A DNA stretch of 64,000 nucleotides from Pseudomonas sp. S35 (GTDB lineage: Bacteria > Pseudomonadota > Gammaproteobacteria > Pseudomonadales > Pseudomonadaceae). The notes under the pieces were generated by a model. That model did no database searches. It saw only the letters and a program-made list of their open reading frames with translations, and was not told where the DNA came from. Position numbers and translations under genes: made by a program. Positions within the stretch are counted from its first letter, which is position 1. Each line of letters starts with the position of its first letter. The DNA lies in the NCBI RefSeq assembly GCF_009866765.1, contig NZ_CP019431.1:3782001-3846000 (forward strand). Reading direction: 5' to 3'. Below are positions 24,702 to 33,103 of the stretch, piece after piece.

Positions 24702-27215
24702 TCAAAAGTGGGTAAAGGTCAGGCCGAGCTTGTAGGTCGGGCCGTACTCTTCGTACTGGCCGTTGTAGCTGCGGTTGCCGGTGTAGACGAAGTACGACTC
24801 ATCCGTGAGGTTCTGCGCTTCGAAGCTGACTTGCAGGTTCTTGGTCAGCGAGTAGCGCGCGCTGAAATCGACGAAGGTTTGCGCGTCGACATGCAGGTCG
24901 TGGGCCTTGTCGTTGATCGACGCCAACTCGTACAGGTAGGCCGACTTGTAGTTGGCCGACAGGCGCAGGCTGAGCTTGTCGTCTTCCCAGCCGACCATCA
25001 GGTTGCCGACCGTGTCCGATTGGTTGGGCAAGCTGATGTTGCGCTTGCGGTTCGTCCCGCTGGCACTGTCGAAGCCTTCGATATCGGCGCTGGAGCGACT
25101 GAACGTACTATTGGCGCCCACCAGCAAACCGTTCCACGGCGCGGGCAGCCAGTCGAATTTCTGCGAATAGGCCAGTTCCAGGCCGTAGAGCTTGGCGCTG
25201 TCGCCGTTGGCGTAGGTGTGGGCCTCGGAGAAGTTGGTCCAGGCGCCGGTGCCGGCCACGTCGGTGTTGTAGACGAAGTTCTTGATGTCTTTGTAGAACA
25301 CGAACGCCGACACGGTGCCGGCCCGGCCCATGAAGTGCTCGATGCCCAGGTCCAGGTTGCTCGACTCCAGGGGCTTGAGGTCCGGGTTGCCAAAGGTGGC
25401 TTCGTCATCGTCGATCACAAAGCCCGGCGCCAGTTGGCCGAAGGTTGGGCGCACCACGGACTTGGTCCACGCCGCACGCACTTGGGTGTTTTTGTCGATC
25501 TGGTAGCGCGCATGCAGGCCCGGCAACCAGTGGTGATAGCGGCGCTTGGTCTCGGTGGCGGTGAACACGCCATCGGTGGCGCCGGTACCCTTGGCTTCGA
25601 ACTCGGTGCCCTCGTAGCGCAGGCCGGCGATAAAGCGCCAGTCGTCGATATCGATCGTGTTCATCAGGTAGCCGGCGTTGATGTCTTCGCGAATGGTGAA
25701 GTCGTTGACCCGGGATTCGGTCTCGTCATAAAAGTGCGCCGCATTGAGGCTGCCGATCAACTGCTTGATGCCGCTGGCGCTGATGCCCGGGCCGTAGTTG
25801 CCGAGGCGGTAGTCGACGCTGCCCTTCTGGAATTGGCTGAGGTTGAGCTGGTCGGCGGTGTAGCCAAGGGTGTCGAAGTCTTGGTAGACCCAGGCTTCGA
25901 GGTCGTTGTCCTTGTTGCGGCGGCTGACCTTGCCGCCGAACTTGAACTGGGACGCATAGCCACTGAGGTCGTAGTCACGGGCCAGGTCCAGGCGCAGGTT
26001 TTTCTCGGTGTCTTTGGTGTTCTGTTTTTCCCAATCGACCTTGTCGAGGGTGAAGCTGCTGGCGTCGTAGAAGCCGGCGCCGATGATCGGACGTGGCTTG
26101 CTGTTGTCGTAGAAGCCGCTGTTGGCAAAGTCGCCGCCGTCGAAGGTGGCCCCGGCGATATGCGCCGGGCTGTCTTCGCTGGACTGGCTGTAGCCGGCCT
26201 GGCCGCTGAGGGTCCACAGGCCGAGCATGCGCTCGCCGCCGAACACGTAGGATTGGATTTGCTGGGTTTCCTCACGGTTCTTCAGCTTGCGCTTGGCTTC
26301 GGCATCGCCCAGCTCACCGGCGGCCTGGGGGTCGGCGAATTCGATGCTGGTGGAATTGCGGGTCTCGGTGTCTTTGTAGCGGCTGTAGAGGGTGCGCAGG
26401 TAGTAACTGCTGAGGTCATCGGGCTTGTAGTCGAAGTTCAGGCCACCGCCAGCACGTTCGCGACTGATGTCGTAGTCACGCTGTTCGAATTCGTTGAGCT
26501 TGGCGCCGCTGGTGAAGTCCCAGGCGCCGCCGGTTTCGACGTTGTCGGAGCCGAAGTCGCGCTTCTGCCAGCTCAGGGCTGCGGCCACGCCGAAGTTATC
26601 GATGCCGTCGCCGAGGCTGAAACGGTTACTGGCGGCGCCGGAGAATTTGGGGCTGGTCTGGCTCGTATTCTTGTCGTAGCTGGCTTCGGTGCTGCCGGTG
26701 TAGAACAGGCCTTTGTGGTCGAAGGCCGACAGGCTTTGCACGTCGACGGTACCGCCCAGGGAGTTGGCGTCCATGTCCGGGGTGAGGGTCTTGATCACCG
26801 ACAACGACTGCACCAACTCCGACGGCAGCACATCGAGGGCCACGGCGCGGCGTGCGCTTTCCGGGGCAGGTACCAGGGTGCCGTTGATGGTCACGCTGTT
26901 GAGGTCCGGGCCGAGGCCACGCACGCTGACGAAACGCCCTTCACCCTGGTCGCGCTCGACGCTGATGCCAGGCAATCGTTGGGCTGCCTCGGCGACGTTT
27001 TCATCGGGCAATTGGGCCACGCCATCGGCATGCACCACGCTCTTGATGCTGTCTGAGCTGCGCTGCTCTTTGAGCGCTTGATCGATGGCGGCTGCCTGGC
27101 CGACCACTTCGACGTGCTCGGTGGTGGTGGCCTCGGCCGCATTCAGCCGCTCGCTGGCAATCGCCAGGGCCAAGGCGGTAAGCGTGAAGCTGACGAGCCC
27201 GGTGCGCTTGTACAT
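24702..27215 (-). CDS. TonB-dependent receptor of the phytate operon
   Basis: An 837-residue outer-membrane receptor with a signal peptide (cut near residue 27). The plug has LPDENVAEAAQRLPG, ISVERDQGEGRFVSVRGLG and an SLGGTVDVQS end, the pattern of the TonB-Xanth-Caul receptor group. A 22-strand barrel follows, ending in Phe. There is no N-terminal signalling domain, so it is not coupled to an ECF sigma factor. A GGGGAGGA ribosome site precedes the ATG. It is first in an operon with phytase, exbB, exbD and tonB, so it probably imports phytate or an inositol phosphate. A strong Pho box lies 74 bases upstream. Confidence 0.9.
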   Translation of the reverse strand: MYKRTGLVSFTLTALALAIASERLNAAEATTTEHVEVVGQAAAIDQALKEQRSSDSIKSVVHADGVAQLPDENVAEAAQRLPGISVERDQGEGRFVSVRGLGPDLNSVTINGTLVPAPESARRAVALDVLPSELVQSLSVIKTLTPDMDANSLGGTVDVQSLSAFDHKGLFYTGSTEASYDKNTSQTSPKFSGAASNRFSLGDGIDNFGVAAALSWQKRDFGSDNVETGGAWDFTSGAKLNEFEQRDYDISRERAGGGLNFDYKPDDLSSYYLRTLYSRYKDTETRNSTSIEFADPQAAGELGDAEAKRKLKNREETQQIQSYVFGGERMLGLWTLSGQAGYSQSSEDSPAHIAGATFDGGDFANSGFYDNSKPRPIIGAGFYDASSFTLDKVDWEKQNTKDTEKNLRLDLARDYDLSGYASQFKFGGKVSRRNKDNDLEAWVYQDFDTLGYTADQLNLSQFQKGSVDYRLGNYGPGISASGIKQLIGSLNAAHFYDETESRVNDFTIREDINAGYLMNTIDIDDWRFIAGLRYEGTEFEAKGTGATDGVFTATETKRRYHHWLPGLHARYQIDKNTQVRAAWTKSVVRPTFGQLAPGFVIDDDEATFGNPDLKPLESSNLDLGIEHFMGRAGTVSAFVFYKDIKNFVYNTDVAGTGAWTNFSEAHTYANGDSAKLYGLELAYSQKFDWLPAPWNGLLVGANSTFSRSSADIEGFDSASGTNRKRNISLPNQSDTVGNLMVGWEDDKLSLRLSANYKSAYLYELASINDKAHDLHVDAQTFVDFSARYSLTKNLQVSFEAQNLTDESYFVYTGNRSYNGQYEEYGPTYKLGLTFTHF

Positions 27216-27272
27216 GAAATCCTCCCCAAGAATCCGTTGGCGCCAGGCAAGTGGCCCGGCAACTGGGAGGGC

Positions 27273-27306
27273 AAGCTAGGGGTGGGGGATGACGGTTCTG
27301 TGACAG
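27273..27306 (-). promoter_or_regulatory. Pho box and -10 element for the phytate operon
   Basis: On the minus strand 27306-27289 reads CTGTCAC-AGAA-CCGTCAT, two 7-base repeats with a four-base spacer, matching 12 of 14 positions of the PhoB consensus CTGTCAT repeat. A TAGCTT hexamer follows after exactly ten bases (27278-27273), the spacing expected for a PhoB-activated -10. The receptor ATG is at 27215. The operon should therefore be switched on by phosphate starvation. Confidence 0.8.
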
Positions 27307-27387
27307 GAGCTGCTGTGAAGCCTGTAAACCTTGGGTTTCACCTGCCTCTGGACTTGGAATGAGCTGATATGACCTGTGAAAATCAAA

Positions 27388-27507
27388 TGTGGGAGGGGCT
27401 TGCTGTGGTGAGGGGGCTTGCCCCCCGACGGGTTCACTGAGGATCCGGCGGGTCTGCTTCGCAGACCAGCGCGGGGCAAGCCCGCTCACCACAGCAAGCT
27501 CCCACAT
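27388..27507. repeat. Composite REP element (two inverted units)
   Basis: TGTGGGAGGGGCTTGCTGTGG starts the element and CACAGCAAGCTCCCACA closes it in inverted form. Inside lie GGGGGCTTGCCCCCC and a GGTCTGCTTCGCAGACC hairpin (27451-27467). The whole is a long imperfect inverted repeat placed between two divergent Pho-box promoters. Together with those boxes it accounts for the 27216-27624 gap, which has no gene. Confidence 0.75.
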
Positions 27508-27554
27508 TGATGATTTTCATTGTCGGTGAGGTGAGCTGATTCGACCCTCCCCCA

Positions 27555-27572
27555 CCGTCACGCAACCGTCAT
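27555..27572 (+). promoter_or_regulatory. Pho box in front of the GGDEF-like gene
   Basis: The sequence CCGTCAC-GCAA-CCGTCAT has two 7-base repeats with the correct four-base spacer and matches 11 of 14 consensus positions. It points rightward and lies 52 bases before the ATG at 27625. A weak -10 (TGTGCT) starts ten bases after it. PhoB control of the GGDEF-like gene is likely but less certain than for the phytate operon. Confidence 0.6.
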
Positions 27573-27624
27573 ATCCATCTGCTGTGCTGGCGCCCATCGC
27601 CCATTCGCCCAAGGACCCGCGGCT

Positions 27625-28539
27625 ATGTTTTGCGTGCTCAAACCTCACCGCTGGAAACTCGCCCTGCTGCTCATTGCCGCCAATGCCGGGCTGATCCTGC
27701 ACCTGGCCTGCGGCGAGCTCAAAAGCTTCAGCGAATGGGTGTGGCTGGACATCATCGGCGAAGGCGGCTCGGCGCTGCTGGCCTTGGTGTGGCTGGGCCT
27801 GGTGCTGAAAAGCCGCCCCGCTGGGCGCGTTACCCATTACCTGGCGCTGGGGCTGTCGTGCATCTTTTTCTCGTGGTGGATCGACAGCCTCGACGAGTTC
27901 ATCCGCCTGCCCGACAGCATCACGTGGGACCATTGGCTTGAATCCGGGCCGATGCCGGTGGGTATGATCCTGCTGACCATCGGCATCTACCATTGGCACC
28001 GCGAACAACTGGCAATCAGCGCGCAGATGGAAAAGCGCGAGCGGCTGTTTCGCGAGCACCGGCTGTTCGACAAACTCACGCCCCTGGGCGGTGCCGACTA
28101 CCTCAAGCGCCAACTGGCCGACAGCTTGCGAGACAGCCGCGAACAGCAGCAACCACTGTCGCTGCTGGCGCTGGACCTGGACCACTTCGCGGCCATCAAC
28201 CAGGCCTACGGACATGCCGAGGGCGACGCGGTGCTCCAGGCCCTCAGCCATTTGCTGCTGCTCAACCTGCGCCGCCAGGACTTGCTGTGCCGCCTGGCTG
28301 GCGACCGCTTTGTGGTGCTGCTGCCCAACACCGGCGAACGCCAGGCCAAGGAGCTCGCGCTGGAGTTGCAGCAAGCGGTGCATGGCCTGGCCCACAAGAC
28401 CCGGCAACAGGGCGAACGCCTGCAACTGGCAGCGACCACGGCTGTGGTGATGGCCCTGGACGAGCCGCCCCACGACTTGCTCAAGCGCCTCAACCTCGCG
28501 TTGGCGCGGGCCAAGCAACCCCTTGCGAAAAGCGCCTGA
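27625..28539 (+). CDS. Membrane protein with degenerate GGDEF domain
   Basis: A 304-residue protein. Four hydrophobic segments (about 11-28, 45-62, 70-88 and 108-122) anchor it in the inner membrane, followed by a GGDEF-like domain from about 150. Domain landmarks are LDLDHFAAINQAYGHAEGD (near 190) and RLAGDRFVVLLP (near 230). The signature is AGDRF instead of GGDEF, and the usual Lys and Asp of DxDxFKxxND are Ala and Gln. Diguanylate cyclase activity is therefore doubtful, and nucleotide sensing or a purely structural role is possible. It has a Pho box upstream and is followed at once by an AraC regulator gene. Confidence 0.82.
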   Translation: MFCVLKPHRWKLALLLIAANAGLILHLACGELKSFSEWVWLDIIGEGGSALLALVWLGLVLKSRPAGRVTHYLALGLSCIFFSWWIDSLDEFIRLPDSITWDHWLESGPMPVGMILLTIGIYHWHREQLAISAQMEKRERLFREHRLFDKLTPLGGADYLKRQLADSLRDSREQQQPLSLLALDLDHFAAINQAYGHAEGDAVLQALSHLLLLNLRRQDLLCRLAGDRFVVLLPNTGERQAKELALELQQAVHGLAHKTRQQGERLQLAATTAVVMALDEPPHDLLKRLNLALARAKQPLAKSA

Positions 28540-28540
28540 G

Positions 28541-29578
28541 ATGGCCGTGAAAACCAACTGGTATGAGGCCGACAGCCGCTTCATTCCAGGGCACAACCAG
28601 CCCGCTACGCTGATTGACCTGGCCTTGTCCCGGGACATCGACAGCCATCGTTTGCTGCGCGGCACCGGGCTGTTCCACGAGGACATCCTGGCCGGCACGG
28701 CGCGCTTGAGCCCGCAGCAGTTCCTGGCGCTGATCGGCAACAGTCGCAAGCTGCTGGATGCCGATGACAGCAGCTTCCTGTTCGGCCAGCGCTTGCTGCC
28801 CGGCTATTACGGCGCGGCCAGCCATGCCTTGGGCCATGCACAGAATCTGCATCAGGCGCTGGAGATCCTGATTCAACAGCAGGTGCTGCTCAGCCCGTTG
28901 GTCAGCCTGCAATTGGAACTCGATGAGCACCACGCCTACCTGTATTGGCTGGACAGTTGCGGGGCTGGCGAGCAGTGGCGGTTTCTGCTGGAAGCGAGCA
29001 TGACCTCGCTGGTTGCCATGAGCCAATGGCTCAGCGGCGAGCGGCTGCCGTGGGTGTGCAGTTTCAGCCATGCCGAGCCGCGTTATGTCGAACAGTATTG
29101 GGTGCACCTGGGCGAAGACACGCGCTTCGAGCGCCCGCTGGACATGCTGTGCATCCCCCGCGAACACCTCACCCGCGCCTGGCCGGGGGCGTCGGCCACC
29201 GCCGGCCAGGTCGCGCGCCGGCAGGCCCGCGAACAGATCGAACAATTGGGCTTTGCCGGCAGTTTTCTCGATTGCCTCTACGACTACCTGCGCGAGCACG
29301 TGCGCCAACCGCCTAGCCTGGAACAGGCGGCCCAGGCCTTCGCCATGAGCCCGGCGACCCTCAAGCGCAAGCTGCACAAACACGACACCGGCTTTCAGCA
29401 GCAAGTAGACCGGGTGCGCAAACAAGTGGCGCTGCACCTGTACCAGGTCAAGGGTTACAGCAACGACGAAGTGGCGGCGTACCTGAACTTCAACGATGCG
29501 GCGAACTTTCGGCGTTCATTCAAGCGCTGGACCGGCAGCACGCCGAACCTGATCCGCCAGTTGTTCAGCAGCCGCTAG
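28541..29578 (+). CDS. AraC-family transcriptional regulator
   Basis: A 345-residue regulator with an N-terminal ligand-sensing domain of the long AraC type (about residues 20-200, with LFGQRLLPGYYGAASHA near 85) and a C-terminal double helix-turn-helix (about 245-340, with SLEQAAQAFAMSPATLKRKL and YSNDEVAAYLNFNDAANFRRSFKRW spread across both helices). The ATG is one base after the stop of the GGDEF-like gene, so the two form an operon, probably behind the Pho box. Its targets are unknown; the phytate operon across the divergent gap is one candidate. The 3-prime end overlaps the convergent LysR gene by 14 bases. Confidence 0.85.
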   Translation: MAVKTNWYEADSRFIPGHNQPATLIDLALSRDIDSHRLLRGTGLFHEDILAGTARLSPQQFLALIGNSRKLLDADDSSFLFGQRLLPGYYGAASHALGHAQNLHQALEILIQQQVLLSPLVSLQLELDEHHAYLYWLDSCGAGEQWRFLLEASMTSLVAMSQWLSGERLPWVCSFSHAEPRYVEQYWVHLGEDTRFERPLDMLCIPREHLTRAWPGASATAGQVARRQAREQIEQLGFAGSFLDCLYDYLREHVRQPPSLEQAAQAFAMSPATLKRKLHKHDTGFQQQVDRVRKQVALHLYQVKGYSNDEVAAYLNFNDAANFRRSFKRWTGSTPNLIRQLFSSR

Positions 29579-30446
29579 CCAGGCGCTCGCGCAGGAACTC
29601 CACCAGCGCCTGCACCGGCCGTGAGCTTTGCCGGTGCTGGGGGTACACCGCCGACAGGGTCAGGGCTTCGGGGGCGAAGTCATCAAGGAGGGTGATCAGG
29701 CGACCGTCCTTCAACGCATCGCCGACGATAAAGGTCGGCAAGTAAGTGACGCCCAGGCCAGCGATGGCGGTGTCACGCAACAGCTCGCCGTTATTGACCC
29801 GCATGCGACCGCTGACATTCAGCGCCTGTACCTTGCCCTTGAAGCGCCATTGCACTTGACGGCCATGGCCGTACGGCAAGCAGTCGTGTTGGGCCAGGTC
29901 GTCGGGTTGCACGGGAGTGCCGCGCAGGGCCAAGTAGTCGGGGCTGGCGCAATACACCCGCTGGATGCTGGCGATACGGCGGGCGATCAGGGTCGAATCT
30001 TCCAGGGTGCCAATGCGCAGCACCAGGTCGTAGCCTTCGCCGATCAGGTCGACGGGGCGGTCGCTGAGGTCGACTTCCACTGACACGTGGGGATGACGCT
30101 GCAAGAACAACGGCAACAGACAACCCAGGTGGGCCATCGCAAACGACAGCGGCGCGCTAAGGCGAATGGTACCGCGTGGCTCGCTGTTCTGGCCGGCGAT
30201 GCCCTGCTCCACTTGCTCGACTTCACCGAGCAGGCGCAAGGCCGATTCGTAGTAACTCTGGCCCAGCGGCGTGACGTCCAGGCGGCGCGTGGAGCGGTTG
30301 AGCAGGCGCACGCCAAGGCGGTCTTCGAGCTGGATCAGGCGGCGGCTGACGAATTGCTTGGACAGCCCTAGTTGTTCGGCGGCGGCGGTAAAACTGCCGG
30401 ACTCCATGACCTGGCAGAACAGGCGCATGTCTTCGAAGGGGTTCAT
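29565..30446 (-). CDS. LysR-family transcriptional regulator
   Basis: A 293-residue LysR regulator of the type that begins MNPFEDMRLFCQVMESGSF. The helix-turn-helix lies in residues 15-45 (GSFTAAAEQLGLSKQFVSRR), and the effector domain opens with GTIRLSAPLSFA near residue 90. The ATG at 30446 is chosen because the family starts directly with this helix. It overlaps the AraC gene tail. The nearest genes it could control are the ycaC-amidohydrolase operon to its right, from which a REPIN separates it. Confidence 0.86.
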   Translation of the reverse strand: MNPFEDMRLFCQVMESGSFTAAAEQLGLSKQFVSRRLIQLEDRLGVRLLNRSTRRLDVTPLGQSYYESALRLLGEVEQVEQGIAGQNSEPRGTIRLSAPLSFAMAHLGCLLPLFLQRHPHVSVEVDLSDRPVDLIGEGYDLVLRIGTLEDSTLIARRIASIQRVYCASPDYLALRGTPVQPDDLAQHDCLPYGHGRQVQWRFKGKVQALNVSGRMRVNNGELLRDTAIAGLGVTYLPTFIVGDALKDGRLITLLDDFAPEALTLSAVYPQHRQSSRPVQALVEFLRERLASGC

Positions 30447-30506
30447 TGTCGCTTCTCGGTGGACGATGGGCTGATTTATAACTGGATGGTCGCAACACCA
30501 CAAATC

Positions 30507-30601
30507 AAATGTGGGAGGGGGCTTGCCCCCGATTGCGGTGTGTCAGTCTCAATAGCGTTGACTGAAGCACCACTATCGGGAGCAAGCCCCCTCCCACATT
30601 G
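30507..30601. repeat. REPIN: two REP units in inverted orientation
   Basis: ATGTGGGAGGGGGCTTGC at 30508 and the inverted GCAAGCCCCCTCCCACAT ending at 30599 bracket a spacer of about 50 bases that carries its own short inverted pieces (GTGGTGC-type near 30568). This is the clearest full REPIN (paired REP hairpins) in the window. It fills the gap between the LysR gene and the ycaC stop. Confidence 0.85.
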
Positions 30602-30625
30602 ATCACCTACAGGCTTGAAAACCGT

Positions 30626-31243
30626 TTACTTGGCAGTAAACGCCGAGTAGCTGTTCATCAGGTTGCGGTAGTTGGGGATGCGCGGCGACAGCAGGTTGGC
30701 CAGGCCTTCCATGTCGTTGCGCCAGTCCACTTGCAGCTCGCAGGCCACGGAGAACCAGTTCACCAGTTGCGCGCCGGCGGCGGTCATGCGGGCCCAGGCG
30801 GCCTGTTGTACGGTTTCGTTGAAGGTACCCGATGCGTCGGTGACCACGAACACCTCAAAGCCTTCGTCGAGGGCGCACAGGGTCGGGAACGCTACGCACA
30901 CGTCGGTGACCACACCGGCAATGATGATCTGCTTGCGGCCGGTGGCCTTGACGGCCTTGACGAAATCTTCGTTATCCCAGGCGTTGATCTGGCCAGGACG
31001 CGGGATGTACGGCGCGTCCGGGAACAGTTCTTTCAACTCGGGCACCAGCGGACCATTCGGGCCGCTTTCAAAACTGGTGGTGAGGATGGTCGGCAGGTTG
31101 AAGAACTTGGCCACGTCGGCCAGGGCCAGCACGTTGTTCTTGAATTCGTTGGGGGAAAAATCCTGGACCAGGGAGATCAGGCCGGTCTGGTGATCGACCA
31201 ACAGGACAACAGCATCGTCTTTGTTCAAGCGCTTGTACGTCAT
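30626..31243 (-). CDS. ycaC: YcaC-like isochorismatase-family hydrolase
   Basis: A 205-residue cysteine hydrolase. It follows E. coli YcaC closely along its length: LVDHQTGLISLV near residue 16 with the catalytic Asp, FNLPTILTTSFESGPNGP, INAWDNEDFVKAVKATGRKQ, and the nucleophile in IAGVVTDVCVAFP near 116. The family hydrolyses amide-like or related small substrates; the natural substrate of YcaC is not known. It is the last gene of a three-gene operon with an amidohydrolase and a membrane-tethered monooxygenase. Confidence 0.9.
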   Translation of the reverse strand: MTYKRLNKDDAVVLLVDHQTGLISLVQDFSPNEFKNNVLALADVAKFFNLPTILTTSFESGPNGPLVPELKELFPDAPYIPRPGQINAWDNEDFVKAVKATGRKQIIIAGVVTDVCVAFPTLCALDEGFEVFVVTDASGTFNETVQQAAWARMTAAGAQLVNWFSVACELQVDWRNDMEGLANLLSPRIPNYRNLMNSYSAFTAK

Positions 31244-31264
31244 GGGTTAACTCCTTTGGTTTTT

Positions 31265-33103
31265 TTAAAAGGCAAAGCACGAGCAGCCAAACGCGCCCCA
31301 GAAACCCTGGAAGTCGCTGACCGGCACGCTGGAAAGACGGGCTTTCTCATGGCTGTGGGAATGCACGCCGCAAGGGCCGCTGCACTGGTGAACCTGGGCC
31401 TGGAGCGGTGAAGTCGCACGCCAGTGCCCCGGCACCTTGACCACCGGCGACCAGTCCGGCAGCACCGGCACGCGCGGCGGGGCGAAGTCTTCGAAGTCGC
31501 CGGCGCCGTACACCACCTTGCCGCCGACCACGGTGAGCAGCGACTCGATCCACTTGATGGCCTCTTCATCGACGCTGAAAAAGTCTGCCGACAATGCGGC
31601 GACGTCTGCCAGTTGGCCGACCTTGATCTGGCCTTTCTTGCCCTGTTCGGACGAGAACCAGGCACTGCCGTGGGTGAACAGCTCCAGCGCGGTAAGGCGC
31701 GGCAGGCCTTCGGCGTGCAGTTCCAGGCCGCCGACGGTGCGGCCGCTGACCATCCAATACAGCGAGGTCCACGGGTTGTAGCTCGACACCCGCGTGGCAT
31801 CGGTGCCCGCGCCTACCGGCACGCCTTCGGCGAGCATGCGCTTGATCGGCGGCGTGGCTTCGGCGGCCTTGGCGCCATAGCGTTCTACGAAGTACTCACC
31901 CTGGAACGCCATGCGGTCCTGGATCGCAATACCGCCGCCCAAAGCTCGCACGCGCTCGATGTTTTGCGGGGTGATGGTTTCGGCGTGGTCGAAGAACCAC
32001 GGCAGGCCATTGAACGGGATGTCGCGGTTGACCTTCTCGAACACGTCGAGCATGCGTGAGATGGATTCGTTGTACGTCGCATGCAGGCGGAACGGCCAGC
32101 GCTGCTCCACCAGATGACGCACCACCGGTTCCAGTTCCTGCTCCATGGTCAGCGGCAGGTCCGGGCGCGGCTCCAGGAAGTCTTCGAAGTCCGCCGCCGA
32201 GAACACCAGCATCTCGCCGGCGCCGTTGTGGCGCAGGTAGTCGTCGCCCTGGTGCAGGGTGACGCTGCCGGTCCAGTTCTTGAAGTCGCTGAGTTCTTCC
32301 TTGGGCTTCTGGGTGAACAAGTTGTAGGCGATGCGCACCGTCAGTTGTTCGTCCTTGGCCAGTTGCTCGATCACCGCGTAGTCATCGGGGTAATTCTGGA
32401 AACCACCGCCAGCGTCGATCGCGCTGGTGAGGCCGAGGCGATTGAGTTCACGCATGAACTGGCGCGTGGAGTTGACCTGGTATTCCAGCGGCAGTTTCGG
32501 GCCTTTGGCCAAGGTCGAGTAGAGGATCATCGCGTTGGGTCGCGCCACCAGCATGCCGGTGGGGTTGCCGTTGCTGTCGCGCACGATCTCGCCGCCCGGC
32601 GGGTTCGGCGTGTCCTTGGTGTAGCCGGCCACACGCAGGGCGGCGCGGTTGAGCAAGGCGCGGTCGTACAGGTGCAGCACGAATACCGGGGTGTCCGGCG
32701 CGGCCTGGTTGAGTTCTTCCAGGGTCGGCATGCGTTTTTCGGCGAACTGGAATTCGTTCCAGCCACCCACTACGCGCACCCATTGCGGCGTTGGCGTGCG
32801 GTCGGCCTGATCCTTGAGCATGCGCAGGGCATCGGCCAGGGACGGCACGCCTTCCCAGCGCAGTTCGAGGTTGTAGTTCAACCCGCCACGGATCAGGTGC
32901 AGGTGGGAGTCGTTGAGGCCGGGGATGACCGTACGCCCCTTAAGGTCGATGACCTGAGTACCGCTGCCACGCAGGGCCATAGCCTCGCCGTCGGTGCCGA
33001 CGGCGACGAAGCGGCCTTGATGGATGGCGACGGCGGTTGCGCGTGGGTTTTCTCGATCCACAGTGTGGAACTGGCCATTGAACAGAATCAGATCGGCGTT
33101 CAT
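31265..33103 (-). CDS. YtcJ-like amidohydrolase with Cys/His-rich tail
   Basis: A 612-residue metal-dependent amidohydrolase of the YtcJ/DUF1446-unrelated exoenzyme-like group. Landmarks are GLNDSHLHLIRGG near residue 64 (first metal His pair), FRLHATYNESI near 345, WFFDHAETI near 375 and GAGTDATRVSSYNPW near 440. Past residue ~560 it has a tail with HQCSGPCG, HSHSH and a final GCSCFAF, unusual for the family and suggestive of metal binding. The ATG overlaps the upstream monooxygenase stop by four bases. Substrate unknown; together with YcaC it may hydrolyse an amide or ring compound. Confidence 0.85.
   Translation of the reverse strand: MNADLILFNGQFHTVDRENPRATAVAIHQGRFVAVGTDGEAMALRGSGTQVIDLKGRTVIPGLNDSHLHLIRGGLNYNLELRWEGVPSLADALRMLKDQADRTPTPQWVRVVGGWNEFQFAEKRMPTLEELNQAAPDTPVFVLHLYDRALLNRAALRVAGYTKDTPNPPGGEIVRDSNGNPTGMLVARPNAMILYSTLAKGPKLPLEYQVNSTRQFMRELNRLGLTSAIDAGGGFQNYPDDYAVIEQLAKDEQLTVRIAYNLFTQKPKEELSDFKNWTGSVTLHQGDDYLRHNGAGEMLVFSAADFEDFLEPRPDLPLTMEQELEPVVRHLVEQRWPFRLHATYNESISRMLDVFEKVNRDIPFNGLPWFFDHAETITPQNIERVRALGGGIAIQDRMAFQGEYFVERYGAKAAEATPPIKRMLAEGVPVGAGTDATRVSSYNPWTSLYWMVSGRTVGGLELHAEGLPRLTALELFTHGSAWFSSEQGKKGQIKVGQLADVAALSADFFSVDEEAIKWIESLLTVVGGKVVYGAGDFEDFAPPRVPVLPDWSPVVKVPGHWRATSPLQAQVHQCSGPCGVHSHSHEKARLSSVPVSDFQGFWGAFGCSCFAF

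Noticed and set aside
24693..27056. 787-codon plus-strand frame opposite the phytate receptor
   Set aside because: Val/Ala/Gly-rich shadow of a receptor gene whose plug and barrel motifs are unambiguous on the minus strand.
28205..28320. Active diguanylate cyclase call for the GGDEF-like protein
   Set aside because: The signature is AGDRF and other conserved residues are changed, so enzymatic activity should not be assumed.
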